Positions 62,596 to 64,000 of a stretch of 64,000 nt of DNA are shown here, piece after piece; within the stretch, counting starts at the first letter, position 1, and each line of letters opens with the position of its first letter. Origin of the DNA: an uncultured Draconibacterium sp. (lineage in GTDB: Bacteria; Bacteroidota; Bacteroidia; Bacteroidales; Prolixibacteraceae); NCBI GenBank assembly GCA_947492175.1, contig CANLMQ010000014.1, forward strand, positions 62,001-126,000, written 5' to 3'. The position numbers and the translations under genes are program-made. The notes beneath the pieces were generated by a model. That model did no database searches, had not been told where the DNA came from, and was given only the letters and a program-made list of their open reading frames with translations.

Positions 62596-62902
62596 TGAAT
62601 AAAAATTTCAGTCCAAAAGTACAGAATAGCAGAATCATTTGGAACATCCAAATAAAAATCGCAGAATTTTATTGTAACTAATTCTAAATGAACGCGTCCT
62701 ATGTGTGTGAAAGTCTGAATAGTTTTATCGCCGGATGAATTAAAAGCGGAAAAACTAATTTTCACATGTTAAAATCAGTTGTTTATCGAAAAAATGGGAA
62801 TGGTAAACCGGAAATTATCCAATTTTAACAAGCCAACCTGGAAAACAGGAAAAACAAAAAACAAAAACAACGAAGTCTTTGCTTCAGAAAACAGTTCAAG
62901 CC
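62596..62902. other. Intergenic region between divergent genes
   Basis: It contains a possible promoter element for the flavoprotein gene (62614-62621). The remaining 280 bases are AT-rich; I see no gene or clear promoter for the ABC gene. Confidence 0.5.
62614..62621 (-). promoter_or_regulatory. Possible -7 element of the flavoprotein gene
   Basis: TACTTTTG on the minus strand, 18 bases from the ATG; no clear -33 element. Confidence 0.35.
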
Positions 62903-63628
62903 ATGATTAGTCTAAACAATTTGCACAAATCTTATGTAACGGGTAGCAATTCGCTTCACGTATTAAAAGGAATCGATCTTGAAATAAAACAGGGAGAATT
63001 TGTTTCGATAATGGGATCGTCGGGTTCCGGCAAATCAACTCTACTAAATATCCTTGGTATTTTGGATAACTACGACGAAGGTTCGTATTATTTAAACGGG
63101 GCATTAATAAAAGATATGTCGGAAAAGAAAGCGGCCAAACTTCGAAACGAATTAGTAGGTTTTGTTTTTCAGTCGTTTAACCTTATTTCGTTTAAAAATG
63201 CGATGGAGAATGTGGCACTTCCACTTTATTACCAGGGAATACCCCGTAAAAAAAGAAACAAAATTGCCCTGGAATACCTCGATAAAGTAGGTCTTCTGGA
63301 CTGGGCTACTCACTTGCCAAACGAGATGTCGGGAGGACAAAAACAAAGAGTGGCTATTGCCCGATCGTTGATTTCGCAACCAAAAATAATTTTTGCCGAC
63401 GAGCCAACCGGAGCGCTCGATACTTCAACTTCGTACGAGGTGATGAATATTCTGAAAGAAATTAATGCCGATGGAATAACAGTTATACTGGTAACGCACG
63501 AACACGATATTGCCGGCATGACTCAAAAAATCGTTCATCTAAAGGATGGTGGTATTGATAAGATTATCAAAAACGGTGATTTAAAACACTTTCAGCATCA
63601 ATACGCTAAAGAGCTGGAAACAGCTTAA
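62903..63628 (+). CDS. ABC transporter ATPase, MacB/LolD type
   Basis: 241 residues from the ATG at 62903 (MISLNNLHKSYVTG). Walker A is GSSGSGKSTL (about 39-48), the signature is MSGGQKQRVAIARSL, Walker B is IIFADEPTGALD, and the H-loop is VTHEHDI. The SYVTGSNSLHVLKGIDL start and the full pattern are typical of MacB/LolD ATPases that power export of lipoproteins, peptides or small molecules through a FtsX-like permease. The permease begins 77 bases downstream. Confidence 0.93.
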   Translation: MISLNNLHKSYVTGSNSLHVLKGIDLEIKQGEFVSIMGSSGSGKSTLLNILGILDNYDEGSYYLNGALIKDMSEKKAAKLRNELVGFVFQSFNLISFKNAMENVALPLYYQGIPRKKRNKIALEYLDKVGLLDWATHLPNEMSGGQKQRVAIARSLISQPKIIFADEPTGALDTSTSYEVMNILKEINADGITVILVTHEHDIAGMTQKIVHLKDGGIDKIIKNGDLKHFQHQYAKELETA

Positions 63629-63672
63629 GTAAGTCGTAGTGTTCAGTCTTAGTTTGCAGTTCAATACTCTGA

Positions 63673-63700
63673 ACTTTAAACGCTAAACTTTAAACTTTAC
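63673..63700. repeat. Small AT-rich direct repeat before the permease gene
   Basis: AACTTTAAAC occurs at 63673 and 63687, and AACTTTA follows at 63694. It is a simple repeat in the 77-base spacer between the ATPase and permease genes. Confidence 0.5.
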
Positions 63701-63705
63701 TATCA

Positions 63706-64000
63706 TGTTTGATATCGATAAATGGCAGGAGATTTTTGCTACTATCAAAAAAAATAAGATGAGGACTTTCCTCACCGGATTTAGTGTTGCCTGGGGAATT
63801 TTTATGTTAATGATTCTTTTGGGGGCCGGAAACGGTTTGAGTAATGGTGTTTCGCAAAATTTTATGCGCGACGCCGTAAATGCAATGTGGTTGTGGAGCG
63901 GTCGTACCAGTATTCCATACCAGGGCATGAAAGAAAACCGTGAAATTCGGTTTACCAATGCCGATTATGAAATTTTAAAAGACCTGGAAGGAATTGAGCA
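63706..64000 (+). CDS. MacB/FtsX-type ABC permease, 3' end outside window
   Basis: The ATG at 63706 opens a frame that runs uninterrupted to the right edge, 98 residues visible. It starts MFDIDKWQEIFATIKKNKMR, followed by the first membrane helix (TGFSVAWGIFMLMILLGAG) and the start of the periplasmic domain (NGLSNGVSQNFMRDAVNA, IPYQGMKENREIRF). This is the layout of MacB_PCD permeases. It pairs with the ATPase 77 bases upstream as an exporter. Substrate unknown. Confidence 0.85.

Noticed and set aside
1..64000. Prophage, integron, insertion sequence or tRNA gene
   Set aside because: No integrase, transposase, phage structural gene or tRNA-like cloverleaf was recognised by eye; a computed tRNA or IS search could still find something missed.

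Overview
The window looks like chromosome of a member of the Bacteroidota, probably Marinilabiliales (Prolixibacteraceae-like). This is inferred from family content and style, not from a marker-gene comparison. The signs are AT-rich intergenic DNA, little Shine-Dalgarno sequence before most starts, several promoters with the Bacteroidota -7 element TAnnTTTG, tandem GH92 mannosidases, many lipoproteins with an S-C or G-C lipobox, a SPOR/CCDC81-type protein, a GIN-domain protein and a ribosomal protein S16 with a long Ala/Glu tail. I see no phage, integrase, transposase, CRISPR array, tRNA or rRNA.

Layout. 1-9.3 kb: a plus-strand alpha-mannoside utilisation block (mannose-6-phosphate isomerase-like protein cut by the left edge, a six-hairpin glycosidase lipoprotein, two tandem GH92 mannosidases) closed by a terminator. 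9.6-18.3 kb: a TIM-barrel sugar isomerase-like protein, an MscS channel, an acyl-CoA ligase, a LytS-type kinase/LytTR regulator pair and a secreted peroxiredoxin-like protein. 18.4-22.5 kb: both subunits of B12-dependent methylmalonyl-CoA mutase. 22.9-27.4 kb: a membrane redox module (NrfD-like protein, four-cluster ferredoxin, tetraheme lipoprotein, DUF2339-like membrane protein) with no catalytic subunit beside it. 27.9-39.3 kb: a small unknown protein, metG, a very glycine-rich exported protein, then small enzymes (HAD phosphatase, esterase, LD-carboxypeptidase, YraN, YjbR, C1 peptidase, S4 protein), a second MscS channel, an acyl-carrier-like protein and a GNAT acetyltransferase. 39.3-43.8 kb: a lipoprotein, then three overlapping or closely packed exported cyclophilins, the last fused to a degenerate trypsin-like domain, and a HAD phosphatase. 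44-46.2 kb: the methylthioadenosine salvage genes mtnA and mtnP. 46.2-50.3 kb: a sigma-54-type promoter with a short terminated transcript candidate, a sulfatase, dodecin, DoxX, nitroreductase and a SPOR protein. 50.5-57.8 kb: galE, a structured intergenic element, a coiled-coil protein followed by a phased 21-bp repeat array, rfbB, rpsP and rimM, an NTF2-like lipoprotein and a GIN-domain protein. 57.9-64 kb: tsaC-like, a glycosyltransferase, lysA-like, a COG2509 flavoprotein and an ABC exporter whose permease runs off the right edge.

How genes work together. The first block should trim alpha-mannose from glycans and feed mannose-6-phosphate to glycolysis. MutA/MutB interconvert succinyl-CoA and methylmalonyl-CoA, as in propionate metabolism. 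mtnA/mtnP recycle methylthioadenosine. The cyclophilin trio is a periplasmic folding cassette. galE, rfbB and the GT4 enzyme belong to envelope sugar synthesis.

Signals outside ordinary genes that deserve most attention: the strict 21-bp repeat array at 52442-52735, the sigma-54 promoter plus terminator unit at 46188-46336, the catalytically orphaned redox module, the cyclophilin cassette with its pseudo-protease, and an acyl-carrier-like protein lacking its phosphopantetheine serine.
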